A DNA stretch of 5,759 nucleotides from Chromatiales bacterium (lineage in GTDB: Bacteria > Pseudomonadota > Gammaproteobacteria > Chromatiales > Chromatiaceae). Location: positions 1 through 5,759 of the forward strand of contig JAKSCN010000445.1 of NCBI GenBank assembly GCA_022360595.1, read 5' to 3'. The position numbers and the translations under genes are program-made. Below are positions 1 through 5,759 of this stretch, piece by piece. The notes under the pieces were generated by a model that saw only the letters and a program-made list of their open reading frames with translations, was not told where the DNA came from and made no database searches. Numbering within the stretch: the first letter of the stretch is position 1; every line of letters begins with the position of its first letter.

Positions 1-1374
1 ATCATAGCGGTAGAGAATCTGACACCCAGTTGCATCGGTGTGGCTAGTGAGCAGGCCGGTACCTTTATCGTAACACCAGCGCCGAGAAGTTCCGTCCGGG
101 GCGCGAAGCGCTTTGAGGCGACCCAGGCCGTCGTAATGGTAGCGGGTAATACACCCCAGCGGATCAGTCTCAGCAATCTTGCGACCATGATGGCCATACT
201 GATAGTGGATCTGGCTGCCATCGGCGCGAGTGTGACAACGCAAGCGCTTGAGGCCATCCCCGCCTTCGAAACTGTAGTGATTCTCGCGCTCCAGACTATC
301 GAGCACCTTAACAGCGTTGTTAGCGTCATCGTAATGGAAGTAGGAACTCAATCCTCCCTTATTGAGCTGTTCGATCACTCGTGCACCAGGGCCATCATGC
401 TCATACAGGTAACGGTGGGTGGGGCCACCGCGGTCACGGTGCAGAATCAAGCGGTGGTTGTGGTAAGCAAACTCACGCACCAGCGTACCGTTACGATCAC
501 TCACACCGACCAGATCACCCTCCGGGCTGTAGTGGTAACGCACCAGGGGTTGTCGCTGGCGTTTCAGGGTCAACGGGTCGTGGAGCAGATCGACGCCCGC
601 CAGGCGCAGTCCGGTATCAAACCCCCAATCCGTCTCTTCAAGTCCATCGTGGATACGTGTCCCCAGCAGGGCGAACTGCCGACCAATGCCATCATAGACA
701 TACTCCAGTTGGCCCTGGGTGTTGCGTTGGTAGAACTGCTGACGACCCAGTGGATCGATGACACACTGCAACGGATAATGCCCCGGCCTATACGCGTCAG
801 CGAGAAAGACCCTGACCTCCCGATTAGGCCCGGCGGTAAAGAAGTAACGCGCATCACCGGCCCAGGCCCGGGGAATATGGAACCAACGCGGCTGCTGTTG
901 CCAGGGGCTGAGTCGTGGATAGGGCCCCATCTGCGGCCCACCACGCATCAGGATGAGCGACTCGCTGCCACAACGGTCGTATTCACCCGAGGTCAGAGGC
1001 GCAAAAGTGATCACCCGGCCGTTTTCATCGAACAGACGGCAGGCCTCCCCATCCAACTCGATGCGGGTCTCCAGCGGTAAATACCAGCCGTGACCGAGCA
1101 GACCGCAGTGAGAGCCCCGGGGATTGACATAACTGCTGTAACGGCGTTGCCAAACCAAAGGCAAAGCGCCCGGCAGGGCAAAGTCCAGCTCACTCTCACC
1201 CACCAACACCTTGGCGCCGAGGGCGAGATTGACCGCCGAATCTTCGACCCTGTCACCGGGGCAGACCGAACAGGCAACCCCACCGGCGCTGCCGATCAAT
1301 ACCGTAGCGGAGTCTTGAATAATTTTGCGTTCGACAACCTTGTCACCAATACATATGGCGGTTTGACCACTCAT
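1..1374 (-). CDS. Rhs/YD-repeat protein, N-terminal part (cut by the left edge)
   Basis: The reverse strand is open for 458 codons, from ATG at 1374 to the left edge. Residues 1-40 (GDKVVERKIIQDSATVLIGS, then a CSVC CxxC at 35-38) resemble the last part of a PAAR-like domain. Residues about 46-83 (VNLALGAKVL, then LDFALPGALPLVWQRRYSS) match the DUF6531-type segment that opens the Rhs core. YD-type repeats follow, for example YVYDGIGRQ (225-233), YFHYDDANN (345-353), IHYQYGHHGRK (389-399), RYHYDGLGRL (411-420) and ILYRYD (453-458). Rhs proteins form a hollow YD-repeat shell around a variable C-terminal toxin and are often delivered by type VI secretion through VgrG/PAAR. That end is not visible here, so toxin type and delivery are unknown. 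An in-frame TAA (1396-1398) lies eight codons upstream and AAGGAGG is well placed, so the start is firm. The family call is secure; an effector role is inferred. Confidence 0.93.
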   Translation of the reverse strand, partial: MSGQTAICIGDKVVERKIIQDSATVLIGSAGGVACSVCPGDRVEDSAVNLALGAKVLVGESELDFALPGALPLVWQRRYSSYVNPRGSHCGLLGHGWYLPLETRIELDGEACRLFDENGRVITFAPLTSGEYDRCGSESLILMRGGPQMGPYPRLSPWQQQPRWFHIPRAWAGDARYFFTAGPNREVRVFLADAYRPGHYPLQCVIDPLGRQQFYQRNTQGQLEYVYDGIGRQFALLGTRIHDGLEETDWGFDTGLRLAGVDLLHDPLTLKRQRQPLVRYHYSPEGDLVGVSDRNGTLVREFAYHNHRLILHRDRGGPTHRYLYEHDGPGARVIEQLNKGGLSSYFHYDDANNAVKVLDSLERENHYSFEGGDGLKRLRCHTRADGSQIHYQYGHHGRKIAETDPLGCITRYHYDGLGRLKALRAPDGTSRRWCYDKGTGLLTSHTDATGCQILYRYD

Positions 1375-1380
1375 GGGCAA

Positions 1381-1387
1381 CCTCCTT
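1381..1387 (-). promoter_or_regulatory. Shine-Dalgarno of the rhs gene
   Basis: The reverse strand reads AAGGAGG here, six bases before the ATG at 1374. This is a near-perfect anti-16S match at good spacing. With the in-frame TAA at 1396-1398 it fixes the start and excludes a longer N-terminus carrying a full PAAR domain in the same frame. Confidence 0.85.
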
Positions 1388-1530
1388 GTTACTGCTTATT
1401 GAATTCTGAACACTTGTGAGGCTATGTTGGGGTAACACAGCTACCTTGGCGGGCAATTATGCAAATATCAGACTGACCGTTTTTTTAGCCAGGTCACAGA
1501 TTTCCAGTTGAAGCTGGGCACAAGCAATAG

Positions 1531-1558
1531 TTGAGACTTTATACACAGAGCTTATAAA
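1531..1558 (+). promoter_or_regulatory. Candidate sigma70 promoter pointing toward the menC 3' end
   Basis: TTGAGA (1531-1536) matches the -35 consensus in 5 of 6 bases. It is followed after 16 bases by TATAAA (1553-1558), also 5 of 6. Transcription would start near 1565 and run rightwards, antisense to menC, where no gene on that strand is apparent. If active, it would make an antisense or small RNA. The call rests on sequence match alone. Confidence 0.4.
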
Positions 1559-1559
1559 G
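1537..1559. repeat. Perfect inverted repeat CTTTATA-N9-TATAAAG
   Basis: The arms at 1537-1543 and 1553-1559 are perfect 7-bp complements separated by nine bases. The right arm contains the -10 of the rightward promoter candidate and most of the leftward one, so the repeat sits where a dimeric regulator could cover both. It may equally be a by-product of two AT-rich -10 elements. It is too AT-rich, and lacks a T-run, to be a typical terminator. Confidence 0.5.
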
Positions 1560-1579
1560 AGTTCTTGACTGCCTGTCCC
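1551..1579 (-). promoter_or_regulatory. Candidate promoter for rhs
   Basis: On the reverse strand GGGACA (1574-1579, 4 of 6) is followed after 17 bases by TATAAG (1551-1556, 5 of 6). This would start transcription near 1545, leaving a leader of about 170 bases before the rhs ATG. The -10 overlaps, on the opposite strand, the -10 of the rightward candidate promoter, so the two could not be used at once. The -35 match is only moderate. Confidence 0.3.
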
Positions 1580-1711
1580 GCCGATAGACCCTATCCGCGT
1601 CGACCAGTCTCAGGATGATTTACGCAGCAACTCCATTTATCGAACGCTTATTGATCATCCACTGTCGCGGCTGATATGAATACGATTAACCCGACACCCT
1701 CATAACAGGCC

Positions 1712-2770
1712 CTAGAACCGGTATTTATTCTTGCAGTGCGGCGCCACGCCAACCCCCGTCCTCGCCGGCAGTGATAGACACCCTTGCTGCAACGGCAGTG
1801 CGCGCGCCAGGTCTTCACGATACCAGCCACTGGTTGCCAAGCCATGTATACCATCCGGCAGCAACGCCGCCACTTGAGCACAGTGCGCCACCCCCACGGC
1901 CGACTCCAAAGTGGTGGTAATGACCGGTTTTATACCAGCCGCTAGAGCTGTTGTAATCCACCGTTGGGTTGAGCGTGGTCCACCCAGCACTGTCGGTTTC
2001 AATACCCAGCGACGTACTGCCGAGAAAAAGAGCGCCGTCTCCATACCCAGCTTGGGCAGGGATTCATCCAGCGCCAGAGGGAACGGCGCACGGGCTTGCA
2101 GCTCCTGCAACGGTTGGGCCTCGGGCTGCTTCAGGGGTTCTTCCAGGGACTCTATATTGAGGTCATCGATCTGTTCGACAAACCGTGCGGCTTGCCTCTT
2201 GTCCCAGGCGCCATTGGCATCCAGGCGCCAGGCCAAGCGGTCACCGAACCGATCATTAAGTTGGCGCAGGCATGCCGCTTCTTGTTCCGGTTCAGCCACA
2301 CCGACCTTGAATTTTACCAGCTTAAAACCGCCTGCCAATGCACTCTCGGCAGCCAGTTCCGCACCTCTCAGCAGATCACCACCGATGGCATTGACCTGTA
2401 GGTAGGAGCAGCGCTCGCCACCCAGTTGCTCAGTAATCGAAACAGCGCTCTCTTGGGCTTGAAGATCAAGCAACGCACTCTCAAGCGCACAGCAGGCGGC
2501 CGGTGTTTTAGGCAACAGCTCCCATGCAGCGGCCAGATCAACGCCAGCCAGCCGTTGCAGCATCAACTCCAGTCCCGCAAGCGCCTCACCCAATGTTTCA
2601 CTGCCCGCTGCAGGCAATGGGGCGCACTCACCCCACCCCACATAACCATTGCTCCCCCGCAGCTCTAACAGCACGCCTTCGCGCCAACACATCTCACCAC
2701 GGGCCGTGCGCCAGGGAATCTGCAAGGGCAGTCGATATGGATGAATAAAAGCGTTTATGATGCGTATCAT
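1712..2770 (-). CDS. menC: o-Succinylbenzoate synthase MenC
   Basis: MenC dehydrates SHCHC to o-succinylbenzoate in cytoplasmic menaquinone synthesis. The 352-aa protein (from ATG at 2770) is an enolase-superfamily member: an N-terminal capping domain with WGECAPLP (46-53), then the barrel with the KxK pair K153/K155 in LVKFKVG, metal ligands D184 (RLDANGAW), E210 (LEEP) and D235 (ALDES), and the second catalytic lysine K258 in LKPTVLGG. All expected catalytic residues are present. Related members include muconate cycloisomerase, dipeptide epimerases and N-acylamino acid racemase; adjacent menF and menD favour OSBS. The start is uncertain: ATG 2770 fits the family N-terminus (MIRIINAFIHPYRLPL) but has no Shine-Dalgarno. 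The frame is open upstream to a GTG at 2830, which would add 20 atypical residues, and a CGGAGG lies at 2815-2820. No terminator is seen after the TAG. Confidence 0.94.
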   Translation of the reverse strand: MIRIINAFIHPYRLPLQIPWRTARGEMCWREGVLLELRGSNGYVGWGECAPLPAAGSETLGEALAGLELMLQRLAGVDLAAAWELLPKTPAACCALESALLDLQAQESAVSITEQLGGERCSYLQVNAIGGDLLRGAELAAESALAGGFKLVKFKVGVAEPEQEAACLRQLNDRFGDRLAWRLDANGAWDKRQAARFVEQIDDLNIESLEEPLKQPEAQPLQELQARAPFPLALDESLPKLGMETALFFSAVRRWVLKPTVLGGPRSTQRWITTALAAGIKPVITTTLESAVGVAHCAQVAALLPDGIHGLATSGWYREDLARALPLQQGCLSLPARTGVGVAPHCKNKYRF

Positions 2771-2843
2771 GTTATTACTGCTACGTGGCTGGTATAAAAG
2801 CCGCCGAATGAAAGCCTCCGAACTATTCACTCAGTAGTAAAGT
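2771..2843. promoter_or_regulatory. Divergent menC/menF control region
   Basis: Only 73 bp separate the menC ATG from the menF ATG. The AT-rich TATAAAA box near 2793-2799 can be read from both strands: as TATAAA rightward for menF, and as TTATAC leftward for menC with only a poor -35 (TTCGGA, spacing about 19). Two opposing promoters here would overlap and compete. The leftward promoter is weakly supported. Confidence 0.5.
2790..2798 (+). promoter_or_regulatory. Extended -10 promoter for menF (and menD)
   Basis: TGG immediately before TATAAA (2793-2798) gives the TGn extended -10 pattern, which in sigma70 promoters can make up for a poor -35. The best -35-like hexamer upstream matches only about 3 of 6 bases. 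Start of transcription is predicted near 2805, giving a leader of about 39 bases. Confidence 0.5.
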
Positions 2844-4184
2844 ATGAGCGAAATTGATCACCTGATAGACCAGATTCAGCACTTGTTGGATCAAACCGCC
2901 AACAACCCGCGTCAACAAGTCTGTGTCTCATTGCCGCTTTCCGGCCCGTGTACCGGGTTGGCGGCCCATAGTCTGCCGAATGTTCCCGACGAACGCTACT
3001 TCTGGGCACGCCCGGATAGCGGCGAATACTGGCTCGGGTTGGGCAGCGCCTGGCGCTATCGCGCCCACGGCGGGGAACATCTTCTTGATCTGGCCTCAGC
3101 GGCGACCACGTTTAGCCGCAGCCTGCACCACATCGACCCGACCGGCAACTCCCCGGCACCACGGATTAGCCTGGCATCGGAGCATCAGCACGGCCGCCTC
3201 AGTCTGCCGGAGGTACAGATTTACCAGATTCCAGGGAGCAGTGTTATTACAGTTGCCCCCAATCCCACCAGCCCCAATCAGTGGCGCAAGCTGTTGGCGC
3301 GGGGCATAGAGGCGCTCAACACACCGACTGAGCCACTGCCTGGCCCGGCGCATCTCTCACCGGTGGAGCAGCGGCCCGACGCCTCTGTCTGGCTGACCCT
3401 CTCCGAGCAGGCGGTCAATCAACTGGGAACCGACACGGAACTTAAAAAACTGGTGCTGAGCCGCCAAGTACGCCTGCAAGGGCAGCGCACCCTCTCTCCC
3501 AGCCACCTGCTGCAGGTGCTGCTCTGCCAACAGGCCCACTGCACAGTGTTTGTCCTGGATAACGAAGACGAAGGCTGCTGGATCGGCGCTTCACCTGAGA
3601 TTTTGCTCACCCAGCAAGACCAGCAGATTTTTACCGAAGCAGTCGCAGGCACCATTCGCCGGGACAACTGCAAAACCGTGGACGACAAACTGGGTGAGTG
3701 GCTACTGCGGGACAGTAAAAACCGCCATGAACATGAACTGGTGGTCAACTCACTGCGTGGCGCCCTGGCGCCACTGTGCGGCAAACTGGACACCGCCGAA
3801 GCGCCTCGGCTACTCAAGCTTCGTGGCCTGCAGCATCTGCATACACCGATCAGCGGCACCTTGAACGATACCCAGCATCCGTTGCGCATCGCCCACAAGC
3901 TCCACCCCAGCCCTGCCATTTGCGGCTATCCACGGGCCACGGCCCAACACTGGCTGCAGCAGCATGAGCCCTTGGACCGCGGCCTGTTCACCGGTCTTAC
4001 CGGCTGGATCGATATTGAGCAGAACGCCACTCTCAATGTAGTACTGCGCTGCGCCCGTATCGAGGACGACATGGTCGATCTGTATGCCGGCGCGGGCCTT
4101 GTGGCAGACTCCAACGCCTTGGCTGAGTGGGAAGAGACGGAGTTGAAGCTGAATAATATGATTGAGGCGTTGCAGGAGGCTTAG
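2844..4184 (+). CDS. menF: Isochorismate synthase MenF
   Basis: MenF isomerises chorismate to isochorismate, the entry step of the o-succinylbenzoate route to menaquinone, with Mg2+, in the cytoplasm. The 446-aa protein has a variable N-terminal half and the chorismate-binding domain from about residue 185. Visible motifs are LKKLVLSR with K202 (counterpart of E. coli K190, the base that activates water), GASPEILL with E252 (counterpart of E240, general acid), TEAVAGTIRR (264-273), the HEHE stretch with metal ligand E296, HKLHPSPAICGYPR (351-364), GLFTGLTGWID (380-390) and the C-terminal AEWEETELK (427-435). The catalytic lysine, acid and first metal ligand have the same spacing as in E. coli MenF. 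EntC/DhbC-type synthases share the fold; linked menD and menC point to menaquinone rather than a siderophore. An in-frame TAA (2838-2840) fixes the start at 2844, but no clear Shine-Dalgarno precedes it. menD follows after 20 bp. Confidence 0.96.
   Translation: MSEIDHLIDQIQHLLDQTANNPRQQVCVSLPLSGPCTGLAAHSLPNVPDERYFWARPDSGEYWLGLGSAWRYRAHGGEHLLDLASAATTFSRSLHHIDPTGNSPAPRISLASEHQHGRLSLPEVQIYQIPGSSVITVAPNPTSPNQWRKLLARGIEALNTPTEPLPGPAHLSPVEQRPDASVWLTLSEQAVNQLGTDTELKKLVLSRQVRLQGQRTLSPSHLLQVLLCQQAHCTVFVLDNEDEGCWIGASPEILLTQQDQQIFTEAVAGTIRRDNCKTVDDKLGEWLLRDSKNRHEHELVVNSLRGALAPLCGKLDTAEAPRLLKLRGLQHLHTPISGTLNDTQHPLRIAHKLHPSPAICGYPRATAQHWLQQHEPLDRGLFTGLTGWIDIEQNATLNVVLRCARIEDDMVDLYAGAGLVADSNALAEWEETELKLNNMIEALQEA
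4174..4179 (+). promoter_or_regulatory. Strong Shine-Dalgarno AGGAGG at the menF end
   Basis: A perfect AGGAGG lies in the last codons of menF. It is 25 bases before the menD ATG at 4205, too far for ordinary use, but only seven bases before an in-frame CTG at 4187. It may act through the hairpin that follows, which would shorten the effective distance, or may serve a non-ATG start. Confidence 0.45.
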
Positions 4185-4189
4185 TCCTG

Positions 4190-4217
4190 CGGCATGCTCA
4201 CCGCATGGAACATGCCG
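4190..4217 (+). promoter_or_regulatory. Predicted hairpin with the menD start codon in its loop
   Basis: CGGCATG (4190-4196) and CATGCCG (4211-4217) are perfect 7-bp complements around a 14-base loop that contains the menD ATG (4205-4207). In the mRNA this would be a GC-rich stem just after the menF stop and next to the strong Shine-Dalgarno. It could tune menD translation or couple it to menF. The pairing is seen directly; function is inferred. Confidence 0.45.
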
Positions 4218-5759
4218 ATCTCAATTACGCCTGGGGACACGCGATCTGCTCTGGCCTGCACGCCCTGGGGGTGGGCCGGATAGTGATCTCACCCGGCTCC
4301 CGCTCAACACCCCTGGCGCTAGCTGCTCACCGCTATCCTGAGCTACAGACCCAGGTTATTCTGGATGAGCGCTCTGCTGCCTTTTTCGCCCTGGGTGCCG
4401 CAAAGACGAGCGGCCAACCGGTTGCACTGATCGCCACCTCGGGCACCGCCATCAGCGAGTGGCTGCCGGCCGTCAGCGAAGCTGATCTGGCTCGGGTGCC
4501 GCTGATCTTGCTGTCGGCCGACCGGCCGCCGGAACTACGCCAGTGCGGCGCCAACCAGACCATGCCCCAGGCCAATCTGTTCGATGAGCGGTGCCGGTTC
4601 AGCATGGAGCTGCCGCTGCCCGATGAGCAGCTCTTCCAGAGCGCTTGCCGTTACGCCTGTCAGGCGGTTGCCGCCAGCCGCTGGCCTCTGCCTGGTCCGG
4701 CGCATCTGAATATTCCCTTGCGCGAACCACTGACCCCTATTCAGTTTCCAACCCCGGACAGCCTGTACCCAACACGGGTATCAACCCCGACACTCGCGCC
4801 CAATGATCGGCACCTCACTCAGATTGCCGAGGCGATCAGTGGCCTTCCGGGGCTGATCATTTGTGGGCCGGAGAGTGGAGCGCCCCTACCAAAACCGCAG
4901 ATCACCCAACTGGCAGAAGCACTAAATGCACCGCTGTTGGCCGACCCGCTCTCCAACTTGCGCAATGACAGCCATGCCAAGAAACAGCTCATCAGCCAAT
5001 ATGATCTGGCGCTGATGAGCGACAGTTTTTGCGCAAAAGCACAACCCGAGTGGGTATTGCGCTTTGGCGCCATGCCGGTATCCAAACAGTTGAGTGGTTT
5101 TCTGAGCAAGCTGGATCAAACTCGGTATATTCTGGTCGACCCCCACGGGCGCTGGCCCGACCCCCTGCACCGCGGCAGCGAGCTGGTACAAGCTGACCCA
5201 ACACTGGTCGCCAGTCAGTTGCAACAACGGGTATCACCCTCGCCATCCCCCTATCTCCGAATTTGGCAAGAGCGTCAGCAGAGCATTCAACTGATAGTTG
5301 CTGATACAGCTCTCGAAGAGCGGGAGGTTGTTGAGATATTGATGGATCAACTCCCTGCAGAGGGCCTGCTATTCTGCGGTAACTCACTCCCCATTCGCCA
5401 GCTTGACTGGTTTCATCCTGGGCGAGAGCGTGCACTTACTATCATGGCAAACCGTGGTGTTTCAGGGATTGACGGCAATATCGCCACGCTGCTGGGCATG
5501 GCCAGCACCGGCGACAGACCGGTTGTGGGCATGATTGGTGACCTCACGTTGCTGCACGATATCGGCTCACTGGCAATCAGCAACGAGACACTGAATGCGG
5601 TGATTCTGGTGCTCGACAACCAGGGAGGTGGAATTTTCGATCACCTGCCCCAGCAGCGGCTGAACGAACACGAGGCGCTATTCATCACCCCACAACAGGT
5701 GGATCTGGCGGCACTGGCCCGGGGCTTCGGTGTAGCCTATCAATCCACCACCACCGCGC
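4205..5759 (+). CDS. menD: SEPHCHC synthase MenD (cut by the right edge)
   Basis: MenD is a thiamine-diphosphate enzyme. It decarboxylates 2-oxoglutarate and adds the resulting unit to isochorismate, forming SEPHCHC for menaquinone; it acts in the cytoplasm, usually as an oligomer. The frame is open for 518 complete codons with no stop or frameshift. E. coli MenD has 556 residues, so only a short C-terminal part is missing. The N-terminal pyrimidine-binding domain shows ISPGSRSTPL with R33, the cofactor-activating glutamate E55 in LDERSAAFFALG, TSGTA (78-82) and SADRPPELRQCGANQ with Q118, all at E. coli numbering, which supports ATG 4205. The C-terminal cofactor domain has NRGVSGIDG and the GDL (445-447) to DNQGGGIF metal/diphosphate motif with D446 and N472. 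The 20-bp gap after menF implies one operon. No good Shine-Dalgarno is next to the ATG; CTG 4187 is an alternative start. Confidence 0.96.
   Translation, partial: MEHADLNYAWGHAICSGLHALGVGRIVISPGSRSTPLALAAHRYPELQTQVILDERSAAFFALGAAKTSGQPVALIATSGTAISEWLPAVSEADLARVPLILLSADRPPELRQCGANQTMPQANLFDERCRFSMELPLPDEQLFQSACRYACQAVAASRWPLPGPAHLNIPLREPLTPIQFPTPDSLYPTRVSTPTLAPNDRHLTQIAEAISGLPGLIICGPESGAPLPKPQITQLAEALNAPLLADPLSNLRNDSHAKKQLISQYDLALMSDSFCAKAQPEWVLRFGAMPVSKQLSGFLSKLDQTRYILVDPHGRWPDPLHRGSELVQADPTLVASQLQQRVSPSPSPYLRIWQERQQSIQLIVADTALEEREVVEILMDQLPAEGLLFCGNSLPIRQLDWFHPGRERALTIMANRGVSGIDGNIATLLGMASTGDRPVVGMIGDLTLLHDIGSLAISNETLNAVILVLDNQGGGIFDHLPQQRLNEHEALFITPQQVDLAALARGFGVAYQSTTTA

Larger units (their letters stand above)
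1375..1711. other. rhs-menC intergenic spacer, no gene recognised
   Basis: This 337-bp spacer lies between the menC stop and the rhs start; both genes point left. I see no tRNA, no CRISPR repeats and no credible small gene. The best short frame on the plus strand is a 19-codon ATG frame at 1615 without a proper Shine-Dalgarno. I found no hairpin followed by a T-run that would end menC transcription, so read-through into rhs cannot be excluded. Small symmetric elements are present: CTTTATA/TATAAAG at 1537-1559, GATAG-ACC-CTATC at 1583-1595, and TGACC/GGTCA arms at 1474-1478 and 1492-1496. Only the first is strong enough to list separately. Confidence 0.6.

Noticed and set aside
40..1080. A 346-codon open frame on the plus strand
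   Set aside because: It is antisense to the rhs gene. The opposite strand shows clear YD repeats, an Rhs N-terminal domain and a proper start, while this frame has no recognisable domain and no Shine-Dalgarno.
1474..1496. Inverted repeat TGACC-N13-GGTCA with a T-run in the loop
   Set aside because: The arms are only 5 bp and the T-run lies inside the loop, not after the stem, so it is not a terminator. It could easily be chance.
1583..1595. GATAG-ACC-CTATC mini-palindrome as a menC terminator
   Set aside because: The stem is 5 bp and on the reverse strand is followed by GC-rich sequence without a T-run.
1911..2405. A 164-codon open frame on the plus strand, and a 101-codon one at 2096-2401
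   Set aside because: Both are opposite menC, whose catalytic motifs lie in the reverse frame. Their translations are rich in Arg, Ser and Ala, without a domain.
2754..2776. Possible Fur box near TGATGCGTATCA upstream of menF
   Set aside because: The arms are only TGAT and ATCA around four bases, which does not fit the 7-1-7 Fur pattern. It also lies within the first menC codons, and menD/menC context argues against an iron-regulated siderophore synthase.
3419..3919. A 166-codon reverse-strand frame inside menF
   Set aside because: It is a shadow of the chorismate-binding domain of MenF. Its Ser/Arg/Cys-rich sequence has no recognisable motif.
4992..5435. A 147-codon reverse-strand frame inside menD
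   Set aside because: It lies opposite conserved MenD sequence, has no ribosome binding signal that I recognise and no known domain.

Overview
The window looks like the chromosome of a Gram-negative gammaproteobacterium. The coding DNA is moderately GC-rich, and the MenC, MenF and MenD proteins keep the catalytic layout and, for MenD, the residue numbering of the E. coli enzymes. No 16S gene or other strong taxonomic marker is present. The class is an inference, and I do not name a genus.

Layout from left to right. (1) 1-1374, minus strand: the N-terminal 458 codons of an Rhs/YD-repeat protein with a clear start and Shine-Dalgarno. It runs off the left edge, so its core end, any C-terminal toxin and any immunity gene are not visible. 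(2) 1375-1711: a 337-bp spacer without a convincing gene. It holds a perfect inverted repeat and two back-to-back sigma70-like promoter candidates. (3) 1712-2770, minus strand: menC, o-succinylbenzoate synthase. (4) 2771-2843: a short divergent control region with an extended -10 promoter for menF. (5) 2844-4184, plus strand: menF, isochorismate synthase. (6) 4205 to the right edge, plus strand: menD, SEPHCHC synthase, open through 518 codons and cut by the window end.

The men genes form part of the classical o-succinylbenzoate route to menaquinone. MenF turns chorismate into isochorismate. MenD adds the succinic-semialdehyde unit from 2-oxoglutarate to give SEPHCHC. MenH, not seen here, then eliminates pyruvate to give SHCHC, and MenC dehydrates SHCHC to o-succinylbenzoate. 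MenE, MenB and the other later enzymes are also outside the window. menF and menD are 20 bp apart and very likely co-transcribed. menC is divergent from them across 73 bp, unlike the co-directional menFDHBCE order of E. coli.

I do not see a clearly undescribed system. The points most worth a second look are a GC-rich hairpin that would hold the menD start codon in its loop, the symmetric promoter/inverted-repeat element between rhs and menC, the divergent menC/menFD arrangement, and an Rhs protein whose N-terminus seems to keep only the last part of a PAAR-like domain.
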